Source: an uncultured Bacteroides sp. (GTDB lineage: Bacteria > Bacteroidota > Bacteroidia > Bacteroidales > Bacteroidaceae). From it: a stretch of 8,879 bases of DNA. The DNA lies in the NCBI GenBank assembly GCA_900546355.1, contig URCM01000116.1, positions 1 to 8,879 of the forward strand. Reading direction: 5' to 3'. The notes under the pieces were generated by a model, which worked only from the letters and a program-made list of their open reading frames with translations, did no database searches and was not told where the DNA came from. Numbering within the stretch: the first letter of the stretch is position 1; each line of letters begins with the position of its first letter. This document shows positions 1 through 6,524 of this stretch, piece by piece. The position numbers and the translations under genes are program-made.

Positions 1-54
1 AAATGCCTCAAAAACTCATCCCAAATCATCACACGATAAATTCAAAACAGCTTC
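1..54 (+). repeat. Dispersed repeat, left copy of a pair flanking the HAD gene
   Basis: The first 50 bases match 1002-1051 at 44 of 50 positions with no gaps, in direct orientation (substitutions at 13, 23, 29, 31, 38 and 48). Similarity fades beyond that. Positions 38-59 also match, at 21 of 22 bases and inverted, the sequence at 8765-8786. No protein family was recognised in it, although one frame ends in FKTAS followed by a stop, as the right-edge copy does. It looks like a dispersed intergenic repeat or a decayed gene tail. The window edge may cut it. Confidence 0.7.
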
Positions 55-75
55 TTAATAGTTTTCATTTTTATC

Positions 76-157
76 GAACGCAGAGACGCAGAGTTTTATT
101 TTTTAAGTGGACAGAGTTCTCTAAATTATTCCTCCGCGTCTCTGTGTCTTTGCGTTC
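76..157. repeat. Inverted 'cagagacg' repeat, possible 3' hairpin of the HAD gene
   Basis: The arms are 76-93 (GAACGCAGAGACGCAGAG) and 140-157, whose reverse complement is GAACGCAAAGACACAGAG. They match at 16 of 18 bases and are separated by a 46-base spacer. The structure starts 13 bases beyond the stop codon of the minus-strand HAD gene, so its transcript would carry the hairpin at the 3' end, where it might stabilise or terminate the RNA. Related 'acacagag' sequences recur at 943-979 and 8676-8728, which points to a dispersed palindromic repeat family rather than a dedicated terminator. Confidence 0.7.
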
Positions 158-170
158 AAATTTATCCCCA

Positions 171-842
171 TTAATTTTCGGGTGAGCACTCGTTTATCAG
201 GTAAGCGAGTAATTCTTCGGGCGTATCGGCGATGAATGCCGGACGGTAAGCTTCCAATTCGGTACGCGGACGAAACCCCCAGCTTGCGCCGATGGTTTCC
301 ACTCCGGCGTTCTGTCCGGTCTGCATATCTACACACGAATCGCCGATGTAAGCGGTGTCTTCAGGGGATGCTCCTGCGGCTTGCATGATTTCGAACACTA
401 TGCTTGGGTCGGGCTTTGTGGGGACGCCTTCCCGTTGTCCGAAGATGCGGACGAAGCCGATTTGAGGGAAATAATGGCGGATGAGCTTTTCGGTGGCTTC
501 CTGATACTTGTTCGAAGCTACGGCAAGCGATATGCCTTCGGCTTGAAGCGTTTCGAGCACATGAGGTATGCCCGGATAGGGACGGCTCAGGTCGGCGTTG
601 TGTATATTATAATAAGGTATGAAGAACGAACGGATGCGGAAGATGTTTGTTTCGTTCCGTTCTGTTTCGGGCAAAGCCCGTTCGAATAGCTTATTGATGC
701 CGTTTCCTACGAAGTAACGGTAAGCGTCTGTATCGTGAGTGGGATAACCACACCTTTGGAGCGCATAGTTAGTGGCTTCCGCCAAGTCGGCGATGGTATT
801 GAGCAATGTCCCGTCGAGGTCGAATACAATCAGTTTTTTCAT
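171..842 (-). CDS. HAD-superfamily phosphatase, phosphoglycolate-phosphatase-like
   Basis: This 223-residue protein is probably a cytosolic small-molecule phosphatase of the Gph/PGP type. All HAD motifs are present: motif I FDLDGT with nucleophile D8 and acid D10, motif II at VASNK (S110), motif III K143 in PTKPDPS, and motif IV GDSCVD (D168, D172). The helical insert after motif I (about residues 15-80) is the C1-type cap of the phosphoglycolate/pyrophosphatase branch. The frame is open upstream to a TTG at 875, but that codon lies inside the predicted -7 element, so the ATG at 840-842 (MKKLIVFDLDG) is the better start. The gene stands alone, read away from the HicB-like gene. The fold is secure. 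The substrate (2-phosphoglycolate, a nucleotide or a sugar phosphate) cannot be told from sequence. Confidence 0.92.
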   Translation of the reverse strand: MKKLIVFDLDGTLLNTIADLAEATNYALQRCGYPTHDTDAYRYFVGNGINKLFERALPETERNETNIFRIRSFFIPYYNIHNADLSRPYPGIPHVLETLQAEGISLAVASNKYQEATEKLIRHYFPQIGFVRIFGQREGVPTKPDPSIVFEIMQAAGASPEDTAYIGDSCVDMQTGQNAGVETIGASWGFRPRTELEAYRPAFIADTPEELLAYLINECSPEN

Positions 843-872
843 TGTTGTGTCATTTTTTTGTGTTTTCGGGTG

Positions 873-880
873 CAAAGGTA
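873..880 (-). promoter_or_regulatory. Bacteroidetes -7 element of the HAD gene
   Basis: Read on the minus strand this is TACCTTTG followed by CA, an exact fit to the Bacteroidetes -7 consensus TAnnTTTG. It lies 30 bases upstream of the ATG at 842, giving a leader of roughly 20-25 bases. No clear TTG stands at the usual -33 distance (about 900-905), so only the -7 half is well supported. Confidence 0.6.
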
Positions 881-942
881 CGACAAATCACTTGATTTTT
901 GATTGTATGGTAGAATAAAACTGGTTTGCTAAAATGGAATGA

Positions 943-979
943 AACACAGAGACGCGAAGGTACAGAGTTTTATTTTTGT
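943..979 (+). repeat. 'acacagagacg' dispersed repeat, second copy
   Basis: This stretch carries ACACAGAGACGCG, then GTACAGAGTTTTATTTTTG. It parallels the left arm and tail at 80-103 (cagagacgcagagttttatttttt) with a short insertion. It lies 23 bases before the 1002-1051 repeat, so the same two repeat types occur together on both sides of the HAD gene. No coding frame or known element was recognised. Confidence 0.6.
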
Positions 980-1001
980 TTTTTCTGATTCTGCGATAAG
1001 G

Positions 1002-1055
1002 AAATGCCTCAAATACTCATCCCCAATCAGCGCACGATGAATTCAAAATAGTTCC
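1002..1055 (+). repeat. Dispersed repeat, right copy of the pair flanking the HAD gene
   Basis: Direct repeat of 1-54, matching at 44 of 50 over the first 50 bases. The rest of 843-1137 holds the HAD promoter, the cagag repeat and an A/T-rich leader for the next gene, and I saw no gene in it. No convincing promoter was found for the gene at 1138. The closest candidate is GACATTTG at 1116-1123, one mismatch from TAnnTTTG and without a well-spaced -33. Confidence 0.7.
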
Positions 1056-1137
1056 CAAAACGCCGGATAAACAGAAAAGTAATACCAAGTACATTATATT
1101 GTAATATGAAAAGGGGACATTTGGGAAGTTTTAAAAA

Positions 1138-1347
1138 ATGATGATTATGAATATAAGTACTTCTTTCCCGGAAAATTATGTGTTGGAATGCACGGCAGAT
1201 GGTGGTTATTACGCTTATTTGTCAGACTATGACCAATGTTGCGCTTACGGCGAGACAGAGGATGACGCGTTGGAAAACCTGCAAGACGTCGCGGACGAAT
1301 ATTTCAAGGAGATTGCCCTTTTGTATACGATTGAAGACGTCAGCTGA
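1138..1347 (+). CDS. Small orphan HicB-like domain protein
   Basis: This 69-residue acidic protein has the pattern of the HicB antitoxin fold (partial RNase-H-like): a strand ending in ADGGYYAYL, a second strand in the CCAYGETEDDALENL segment, and a helix running through LQDVADEYFKE. The order 'GGYYA, then G(E/D)T, then ALEN' is the usual HicB signature. The DNA-binding C-terminal domain found in many full HicB antitoxins is missing. No HicA-like toxin, which would be a basic protein of about 60 residues with a conserved His, was found on either side. The start could be the ATG at 1138, 1141 or 1147, and the A-rich leader does not decide between them. The role is unknown; it may be a solitary regulator or the remnant of a toxin-antitoxin pair. 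The family call is by pattern only. Confidence 0.7.
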   Translation: MMIMNISTSFPENYVLECTADGGYYAYLSDYDQCCAYGETEDDALENLQDVADEYFKEIALLYTIEDVS

Positions 1348-1366
1348 TAAAATTTCTGATTTTAGT

Positions 1367-1398
1367 TATTGTATTGTGACAAAAATATACTTTCTTTG
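1367..1398 (+). promoter_or_regulatory. Promoter of the phosphoesterase-glycosyltransferase pair
   Basis: TATTG at 1367-1371 serves as -33, followed by a 19-base spacer and TTTCTTTG at 1391-1398 as -7 (one mismatch from TAnnTTTG). The spacing is that of the Bacteroidetes housekeeping sigma factor. Transcription would start near 1404, leaving a leader of about 15 bases. This placement makes the upstream in-frame ATG at 1369 untenable and supports a start at 1420. Confidence 0.55.
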
Positions 1399-1419
1399 TA
1401 CAGATTTAAATCAAGCGGT

Positions 1420-2223
1420 ATGATGAACATAAGACCTCATTATCGTACGGTAGTGCTTTCGGACATCCATTTAGGGACTTCTCATTCGAAAGTGGACCAG
1501 GTGAGTGATTTTTTAAGTTCGGTGGATTGCGACCGTCTTATTTTGAATGGAGACATCATAGACGGGTGGAGCTTGCGGAAGTCGGGCGTGCGGAAATGGA
1601 AAGCTGAGCATACCCGTTTCTTCAAGATATTGATGAAGATGATGGAAAATTGCGGGACGGAGATTGTGTATGTTCGTGGGAATCACGATGATTTCCTGGA
1701 TAACCTGATTCCGTTGCAGTTTGCAAACCTGAGCCTGGTGAAGGATTATATATTGGAAAGCAACGGGAAGCATTATTTTGTGACCCACGGTGATGTGTTC
1801 GACAAGGTTACATCGGGGATGAAATGGCTGGCGAAGCTGGGCGACATTGGTTATACCTTGCTGTTGGAGATGAATAGCGCTTATAACCGTTATCGTTTGA
1901 AACGGGGCAAGCCGTATTACTCGTTGTCGCAGGCCATCAAGCAGAAGGTGAAACAGGCGGTGTCGTATATTTCCGGTTTCGAGACGGTGTTGGTAGAGTT
2001 TGCGCGTAGCCGTAAGTGTGATGGGGTAATTTGCGGGCATATCCATCATCCGGAAAACCGGATGATAGATGGCATCCATTATCTGAATTCAGGTGACTGG
2101 GTGGAAACGCTTTCCGGACTGATTGAGGATGAACAAGGCGAATGGAGGGTGGTTTATTATACCGATATGATTAAGTCAGAAGAAAAAGAATCAGCATTAT
2201 CAATTATACCTGTTGCGTCATGA
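1420..2223 (+). CDS. LpxH-like metallophosphoesterase (UDP-2,3-diacylglucosamine diphosphatase family)
   Basis: This 267-residue calcineurin-like phosphoesterase has the full dimetal site: D15 and H17 in SDIHLG, D45 and D48 in NGDIID, N88 and H89 in RGNHDD, H123 in THGD, and H207 and H209 in CGHIHH. It belongs to the COG2908 group that contains LpxH, the enzyme cutting UDP-diacylglucosamine to lipid X in lipid A synthesis at the inner membrane. The stretch after THGD (about residues 130-190: MKWLAKLGDIGYTLLLEMNS, then a basic helix) resembles a subgroup often listed only as metallophosphoesterase. It may therefore be a paralogue acting on another lipid-linked diphosphate. The start at 1420 (MMNIRPHYRT; 1423 also possible) follows from the promoter at 1367-1398. 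It overlaps the glycosyltransferase by ATGA, so the two are probably translationally coupled. The fold is secure; the exact substrate is not. Confidence 0.85.
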   Translation: MMNIRPHYRTVVLSDIHLGTSHSKVDQVSDFLSSVDCDRLILNGDIIDGWSLRKSGVRKWKAEHTRFFKILMKMMENCGTEIVYVRGNHDDFLDNLIPLQFANLSLVKDYILESNGKHYFVTHGDVFDKVTSGMKWLAKLGDIGYTLLLEMNSAYNRYRLKRGKPYYSLSQAIKQKVKQAVSYISGFETVLVEFARSRKCDGVICGHIHHPENRMIDGIHYLNSGDWVETLSGLIEDEQGEWRVVYYTDMIKSEEKESALSIIPVAS

Positions 2224-3338
2224 GAGTATTATTCGTAGTTCAAGGCGAGGGGAGAGGACACTTGACCCAAGCAATTTCGTTGGAGAAGCTGTTGCGTGAG
2301 AATGGTCACGAAGTGGTGGAAGTACTGGTCGGCAAAAGCGAGTCGCGCCGGTTGCCGGGATTCTTTATCCGTAGCATCCAGGCACCGATAAAGCATGTGG
2401 TCAGCCCGAACTTCCTGCCTACGCGCGCCAACCGTCGTGCCAATCTGAGCCGGAGCGTGATGTATAGTTTGTTGAAATTGCCCGAATACTACGAGAGTAT
2501 GTGTTATATCAACCGCCGCATTAGGGAGACTGGTGCCGATTTGGTTATCAATTTCTATGAATTGTTGACGGGGTTGACTTATTTTTTCTTCCGTCCGGCA
2601 CCTCCGTTGATTTGTATCGGTCATCAATATTTGTTCTTGCACAAAGATTTCCGGATGCCGAAGAAAAACCGTTGCGCTTCGTTTCTGATGAATATGTTTA
2701 CGCGGCTGACTTCGTTAGGAGCTTCGCGGAGATTGGCCCTTTCGTTCCGTGCGATGAAAGACGACGAGAAACACCGCCTCAGCATTATTCCGCCCCTTTT
2801 GCGTCAGGAGGTGTTCGAGCAAGAACCCACCTCGGGCGAGTATATCCACGGGTATATGGTTAATTCGGGTTTCTCCGAATATGTATCCCGTTGGCATAAG
2901 GAACATCCCGAAGTGCCATTGCGTTTCTTTTGGGACCATTGGGAAGAAGAACCCATTAGGAAAATAGACGATACGTTGTGGTTTTACCAGCTGGACGACC
3001 ATGAGTTCTTGCGGCAGATGGCAGGATGCAAGGCGTATGCCAGCACTGCCGGGTTCGAGTCGATATGCGAGGCGATGTATCTGGGAAAGCCCATCCTGAT
3101 GGTACCGGCACATATCGAGCAGGAATGCAATGCCTACGATGCTACTTTAGGAGGCGGGGGCATTATAGACGAGGGATTCAATTTGGATAAGCTGTTGGCT
3201 TTTGCCGAGACTTTCCGTCCCGATCCTGTTTTCTGCACATGGGTACGTTCGTCGCGCTATATTATCCTGAACGAAATGGAGAAGTATGTCGCGCATGATA
3301 GTATGCAGGAAATGTATATGGTGGAAGAATACGTGTAA
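2220..3338 (+). CDS. GT28/MurG-type glycosyltransferase
   Basis: This 372-residue protein has the GT-B layout. The N-terminal Rossmann half opens MRVLFVVQGEGRGHLTQA, where G9-x-G11-x-G13-H14 is the glycine-rich loop typical of MurG, MGDG synthase and related enzymes. The C-terminal half carries STAGFES (275-281), EAMYLGKPILMVP and PAHIEQECNA (296-305), matching the nucleotide-sugar site of family 28. There is no signal peptide or clear membrane helix. A basic, hydrophobic stretch (about 45-75 and 145-180) could seat it on the membrane surface. It is not MurG itself, since context and much of the sequence differ; MJ1255-like proteins are a possible relative. Coupling to the LpxH-like gene suggests that both work on one glycolipid or lipid-linked sugar. 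Donor and acceptor are unknown. Confidence 0.82.
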   Translation: MRVLFVVQGEGRGHLTQAISLEKLLRENGHEVVEVLVGKSESRRLPGFFIRSIQAPIKHVVSPNFLPTRANRRANLSRSVMYSLLKLPEYYESMCYINRRIRETGADLVINFYELLTGLTYFFFRPAPPLICIGHQYLFLHKDFRMPKKNRCASFLMNMFTRLTSLGASRRLALSFRAMKDDEKHRLSIIPPLLRQEVFEQEPTSGEYIHGYMVNSGFSEYVSRWHKEHPEVPLRFFWDHWEEEPIRKIDDTLWFYQLDDHEFLRQMAGCKAYASTAGFESICEAMYLGKPILMVPAHIEQECNAYDATLGGGGIIDEGFNLDKLLAFAETFRPDPVFCTWVRSSRYIILNEMEKYVAHDSMQEMYMVEEYV

Positions 3339-3371
3339 AGATTCCTTTTATAATTATTTAGCTATTCTTTT

Positions 3372-3393
3372 TCGAATTGCAATCGAATTGTAA
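3372..3393 (+). promoter_or_regulatory. 11-bp tandem direct repeat, possible response-regulator site upstream of ppk
   Basis: TCGAATTGCAA (3372-3382) is followed directly by TCGAATTGTAA (3383-3393), matching at 10 of 11 bases with one helical turn per repeat. It ends 11 bases before the -7 element of ppk, where the -33 would normally be. Tandem 11-bp repeats overlapping the -35 region are the format of PhoB-type OmpR-family operators. The base sequence differs from the E. coli Pho box, so the regulator is a guess. Confidence 0.45.
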
Positions 3394-3404
3394 CAAAAAA
3401 TGTT

Positions 3405-3412
3405 TTCCTTTG
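3405..3412 (+). promoter_or_regulatory. -7 element of the ppk-ppx operon
   Basis: TTCCTTTG followed by C is one mismatch from TAnnTTTG. Nothing resembling TTG lies at the standard 19-21 base distance; the two TTGs at 3377-3379 and 3388-3390 are 25 and 14 bases away. This could mean an activator-dependent promoter. Transcription would begin near 3418, only about 12 bases before the ATG at 3430. Confidence 0.5.
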
Positions 3413-3429
3413 CAGAAAAATGTATAGCT

Positions 3430-5499
3430 ATGTTACAGAAGAAAAAGAAACTACCTTATCTGGATAGGGATGTCAGTTGGATGTTCTTTAACCGTCGTAT
3501 CTTGCAGGAAGCATGCCGTCCGCACGTACCTTTGTTGGAACGCATGTCTTTCTTGGGGATTTATTCGAATAACCTCGATGAGTTCTTCCGGGTGCGTGTG
3601 GCCTCGCAAAGCCGCATCGCTGAGTATGGAGACAAGTCAGCGGCTAAGGAAAGCGAGCATGCTAAGAAATTAATCAAGCAGATTTCCCGCCTGAATGCCC
3701 GTTATGTCAAGGAATACGGGGAGGCGATTGCGAATATCACCGAAGAACTTCGGAAAGAAAACATCTTCTTGCTTTCCGATACAGAAATATCTCCCGAACA
3801 GAAAGAGTTCATTTATTCATTCTATAAGTCGAAACTGAGCGGAGCCGTTATCCCTATTTGGTTCTCTACGGTCAAGTCGCTCGATTTCGGGAACGACGAG
3901 AACATTTATCTGGCGGTAAAGGTAGGGAAGGGCGAAAACGCGCGTGTGTTCGACTATGCCTTCCTTGAATTGCCCGTAGGGCTTTGCGGACGTTTTGTGC
4001 GTTTGCCCAATCAGGGTGAGAAGCGTTACCTGATGTACCTTGGTGATGTCATCCGGTGCTGCTTGCCTTTGGTATTCGAAGGTTTGGGATACACGCACTT
4101 TGAAGCCTATACCTACAAATTTACCCGTGACGCGGAAATGGAAATCGATAACGATGCCAATAGCGGCACCTTGCAGAAGATATTGAAAGGCGTGAAGAGC
4201 CGGAAGCATGGCGAGCCTCTGGGTGTGCTCTATGATGCAAGTATGCCGAAGGATTTGCTGAAACGGGTGCTGAACAAGCTGGATGTGGACAAGAACGATA
4301 CGGTGATGGCGGGAGGACGCTATCAGAACCACAAAGACTTTATGCGTTTCCCCGATTGCGACCGCACGGACTTGAAATATCCGGCGTGGCCTCCTATCGT
4401 GCGCAAGAGCCTGGACGGGCCGGAAAGCATTCTTCAGAAAATCCAGCAAAAAGACCGTTTCATTCATGTACCTTACCATAGTTTCGACTCGTTTATCCGC
4501 GTACTGCAGGAAGCGGCGGTGAGCAAGCAGGTCATTGGAATCAAGATTACCCTTTACCGCCTTGCCAAAGAGTCGAAAGTGGTGAAAGCCCTGATAGCCG
4601 CGGCACGCAACGGGAAGAAGGTGACGGTGGTCATCGAACTCTTGGCACGTTTTGATGAGGCTTCCAATGTCAACTGGTCGAAGAAGATGCAGGATGCGGG
4701 CATCCGGGTCATCTTCGGTGTGGAGGGCTTGAAAGTGCACTCCAAGATTACGCATATCGAGATGAAGAGCGGTCCGGATATCGCCTGCATCAGCACCGGG
4801 AATTTCCATGAAGGCAATGCACGTATGTACACCGATTGCATGTTGATGACCGCCTCGCCCCGCTTGGTGAAAGATGTGAATGCCGTGTTCGACTTTATCG
4901 AGCGTCCGTATACTCCCATCAAGTTCAAGGAGTTGCTGGTATCGCCCAATGAAATGAAAAACAAATTCTGCGCCTTGATTCGGGACGAGATAAAGAACAA
5001 GAAGGCGGGCAAGCCGGCGTACATCAAAATCAAGATTAATCACATTACCGACCCCGTGATGGTAGAGAAGCTTTACGAGGCTTCGCAGGCGGGGGTAGAC
5101 ATTGATTTGGTGGTCCGGGGCAACTGCTCACTGGTTACCGATGTGCCGGATGTGAGCGAAAATATACGAATTAACGCAATTATTGACCGATATTTGGAAC
5201 ATTCCCGTATCTTTGTATTCGCTGCGGGCGGTACGGAGAAAGTTTTCATCGGCTCGGCAGACTGGATGCCACGTAATTTGGACCATCGTGTAGAGGTCAT
5301 CACCCCGGTGTACGACCCTGATATCAAGGAAGAAATGAAACGGGTGGTGGAATACGGGCTGAAGGATACCCAGCAAGGACGTATCGTAGACGGTACGGGA
5401 GACAATGATTTCCATGCCTTAATCGGCGATGAAAAACCTTTCCGTTCGCAAGAAGCATTGTATAATTACTATGTAGCTAAAAACGAGAAAGAAGAATGA
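3430..5499 (+). CDS. ppk1: Polyphosphate kinase (Ppk1)
   Basis: This enzyme reversibly transfers the gamma phosphate of ATP onto inorganic polyphosphate and is usually membrane-associated. At 689 residues from the ATG at 3430 it is nearly the length of E. coli Ppk (688). The in-frame ATG at 3400 lies before the predicted -7 and is less likely. The N-terminal domain has the hallmark LERMSFLGIYSNNLDEF. The head domain spans about 106-315, followed by two phospholipase-D-like C-terminal domains. The phospho-acceptor is H437 in GLKVHSK (E. coli His435), and H591 in YLEHSRIF matches E. coli His592. The TGNF region reads IACISTGNFHE, with C453 where E. coli has His454. The gene overlaps ppx by 4 bases, giving a polyphosphate operon with its own promoter. 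Confidence 0.96.
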   Translation: MLQKKKKLPYLDRDVSWMFFNRRILQEACRPHVPLLERMSFLGIYSNNLDEFFRVRVASQSRIAEYGDKSAAKESEHAKKLIKQISRLNARYVKEYGEAIANITEELRKENIFLLSDTEISPEQKEFIYSFYKSKLSGAVIPIWFSTVKSLDFGNDENIYLAVKVGKGENARVFDYAFLELPVGLCGRFVRLPNQGEKRYLMYLGDVIRCCLPLVFEGLGYTHFEAYTYKFTRDAEMEIDNDANSGTLQKILKGVKSRKHGEPLGVLYDASMPKDLLKRVLNKLDVDKNDTVMAGGRYQNHKDFMRFPDCDRTDLKYPAWPPIVRKSLDGPESILQKIQQKDRFIHVPYHSFDSFIRVLQEAAVSKQVIGIKITLYRLAKESKVVKALIAAARNGKKVTVVIELLARFDEASNVNWSKKMQDAGIRVIFGVEGLKVHSKITHIEMKSGPDIACISTGNFHEGNARMYTDCMLMTASPRLVKDVNAVFDFIERPYTPIKFKELLVSPNEMKNKFCALIRDEIKNKKAGKPAYIKIKINHITDPVMVEKLYEASQAGVDIDLVVRGNCSLVTDVPDVSENIRINAIIDRYLEHSRIFVFAAGGTEKVFIGSADWMPRNLDHRVEVITPVYDPDIKEEMKRVVEYGLKDTQQGRIVDGTGDNDFHALIGDEKPFRSQEALYNYYVAKNEKEE

Positions 5500-6434
5500 C
5501 CGAGATGAATTATGCGGCAATCGACATCGGTTCGAATGCCGCCCGTTTGCTGGTGAAACGGATTGAGGAAAGTGAGACGGGAACGAAGTTCTCGAAAGAA
5601 TTGTTGTTGCGTGTTCCCCTTCGTTTGGGATTCGATGTGTTCGGCAAAGGCAAAATTTCCGAGAAGCGCGAGAAGAACATGGTGCGCCTCATGAAATCCT
5701 ATGCCTACCTGATGAAGATTTACGATGTGCAGAAGTATCGTGCGTGTGCTACTTCGGCGATGCGCGATGCCAAGAACGGCATGGACATCATCAAGGAAAT
5801 CGAAAAAAAAACCGGTATCCACATTGAGATTATCGGGGGACAGGAAGAGGCGCAAATCGTCTACAACAACCACATTGAATATATGAAAGACCGCACGGGC
5901 AATTACCTGTACGTGGACGTAGGAGGTGGTTCGACCGAAGTCAACCTGCTTTCGCAAGGCGAGTTGAAGTGCAGCCGTTCGTACAACATCGGTACGGTGC
6001 GTTTATTGAACAAGGCGGTAAAGGAAAGCGAATGGACACGCCTGAAGGACGATATGGCGGAACTTGCCCGTCAATACCCTGATACCAACATCATTGGTTC
6101 GGGTGGAAACATCAACAAGCTCTACCGGCTGGCGGAGAAGAAAGATAAAAAAGCCCAGCGGATGACGGTAGAGACCTTGCGTGGCTTGTACGACGAATTG
6201 AGTGCCTTGTCGGTGGAAGAACGCATGGATAAGTTCAGCCTGAAACCCGACCGTGCCGATGTCATCGTGCCTGCCGGAAATATCTTCCTGACCATAGCCG
6301 ATATCTTAGGCTCCTCATATATCTATGTGCCAACCATTGGTCTTGCTGATGGTATCATTGACGGGCTTTATGCCGGAAGCAAGGAAGAGCGCGAACACGG
6401 GAAATCATTGAAGTCGCTTGATGCGGAAAAATGA
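5496..6434 (+). CDS. ppx: Exopolyphosphatase, Ppx/GppA family
   Basis: This 312-residue protein contains only the two ASKHA (actin-like) lobes of Ppx/GppA. The C-terminal HD-like part of the roughly 500-residue E. coli enzyme is missing, as in many short bacterial homologues. Motifs in order are AIDIGSNAARLLV (phosphate-1 loop, residues 8-20), ATSAMRDA (85-92), GGQEEA with E117/E118 at the catalytic Glu position, VDVGGGSTEV (140-149, phosphate-2 loop), IGSGGNINKL (200-209) and LADGIIDGLYAG at the end. It should release orthophosphate from polyphosphate ends and may also hydrolyse pppGpp; sequence cannot separate the two. The ATG at 5496 sits in ATGA with the ppk stop; the ATG at 5505 is an alternative. 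Overlap with ppk argues for coupled translation. An A9 run at 5803-5811 lies in the gene. Confidence 0.93.
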   Translation: MTEMNYAAIDIGSNAARLLVKRIEESETGTKFSKELLLRVPLRLGFDVFGKGKISEKREKNMVRLMKSYAYLMKIYDVQKYRACATSAMRDAKNGMDIIKEIEKKTGIHIEIIGGQEEAQIVYNNHIEYMKDRTGNYLYVDVGGGSTEVNLLSQGELKCSRSYNIGTVRLLNKAVKESEWTRLKDDMAELARQYPDTNIIGSGGNINKLYRLAEKKDKKAQRMTVETLRGLYDELSALSVEERMDKFSLKPDRADVIVPAGNIFLTIADILGSSYIYVPTIGLADGIIDGLYAGSKEEREHGKSLKSLDAEK

Positions 6435-6444
6435 GGCTTTTTTT

Positions 6445-6524
6445 AATGAAGAATGAAGAATTAAGAATGAAGAATTTTCATCCAGCGTGACGAGTTCTTC
6501 ATTCTTCATTCTTCATTCTTCATT
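6445..6524. terminator. Heptamer-repeat hairpin between convergent ppx and blaR-like genes
   Basis: Arms 6445-6474 and 6495-6524 are inverted repeats matching at 29 of 30 bases around a 20-base loop. Each arm is built from tandem copies of the heptamer ATTCTTC or its complement GAAGAAT. The structure begins 10 bases after the ppx stop and touches the stop codon of the opposing gene, so it could end both transcripts. It is A/T-rich and lacks the usual GC stem with U-tract, so it may equally be a dispersed repeat that happens to sit here. Confidence 0.65.

Noticed and set aside
3..185. Plus-strand 60-codon frame at the left edge
   Set aside because: It runs through the 50-bp repeat and both hairpin arms and into the end of the HAD gene. 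It looks like translated repeat DNA.
843..875. N-terminal extension of the HAD protein from a TTG codon
   Set aside because: The TTG is part of the predicted -7 element, and the conserved motif I begins correctly after the ATG at 842.
1..1055. Insertion sequence or composite transposon defined by the flanking repeats
   Set aside because: There is no transposase in between, no target-site duplication, and the repeats are diverged and intergenic.
1513..2079. Minus-strand open frame opposite the phosphoesterase
   Set aside because: It lies wholly inside a gene with intact catalytic motifs and its product resembles no family.
3400..3429. Ten-residue N-terminal extension of Ppk from the ATG at 3400
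   Set aside because: It would start before the predicted -7 (3405-3412), and the shorter form matches the usual family length.
3817..5043. Long minus-strand open frame (408 codons) opposite ppk
   Set aside because: It is the antisense shadow of a strongly conserved ppk. The translation is rich in His and Arg, with no recognisable domain.
5469..5957. Minus-strand open frame across the ppk-ppx junction
   Set aside because: It is a shadow of two clear genes, with no motif or promoter of its own.
6445..6524. CRISPR array
   Set aside because: The repeats are 7-base tandem units in an inverted pair, without unique spacers or cas genes nearby.
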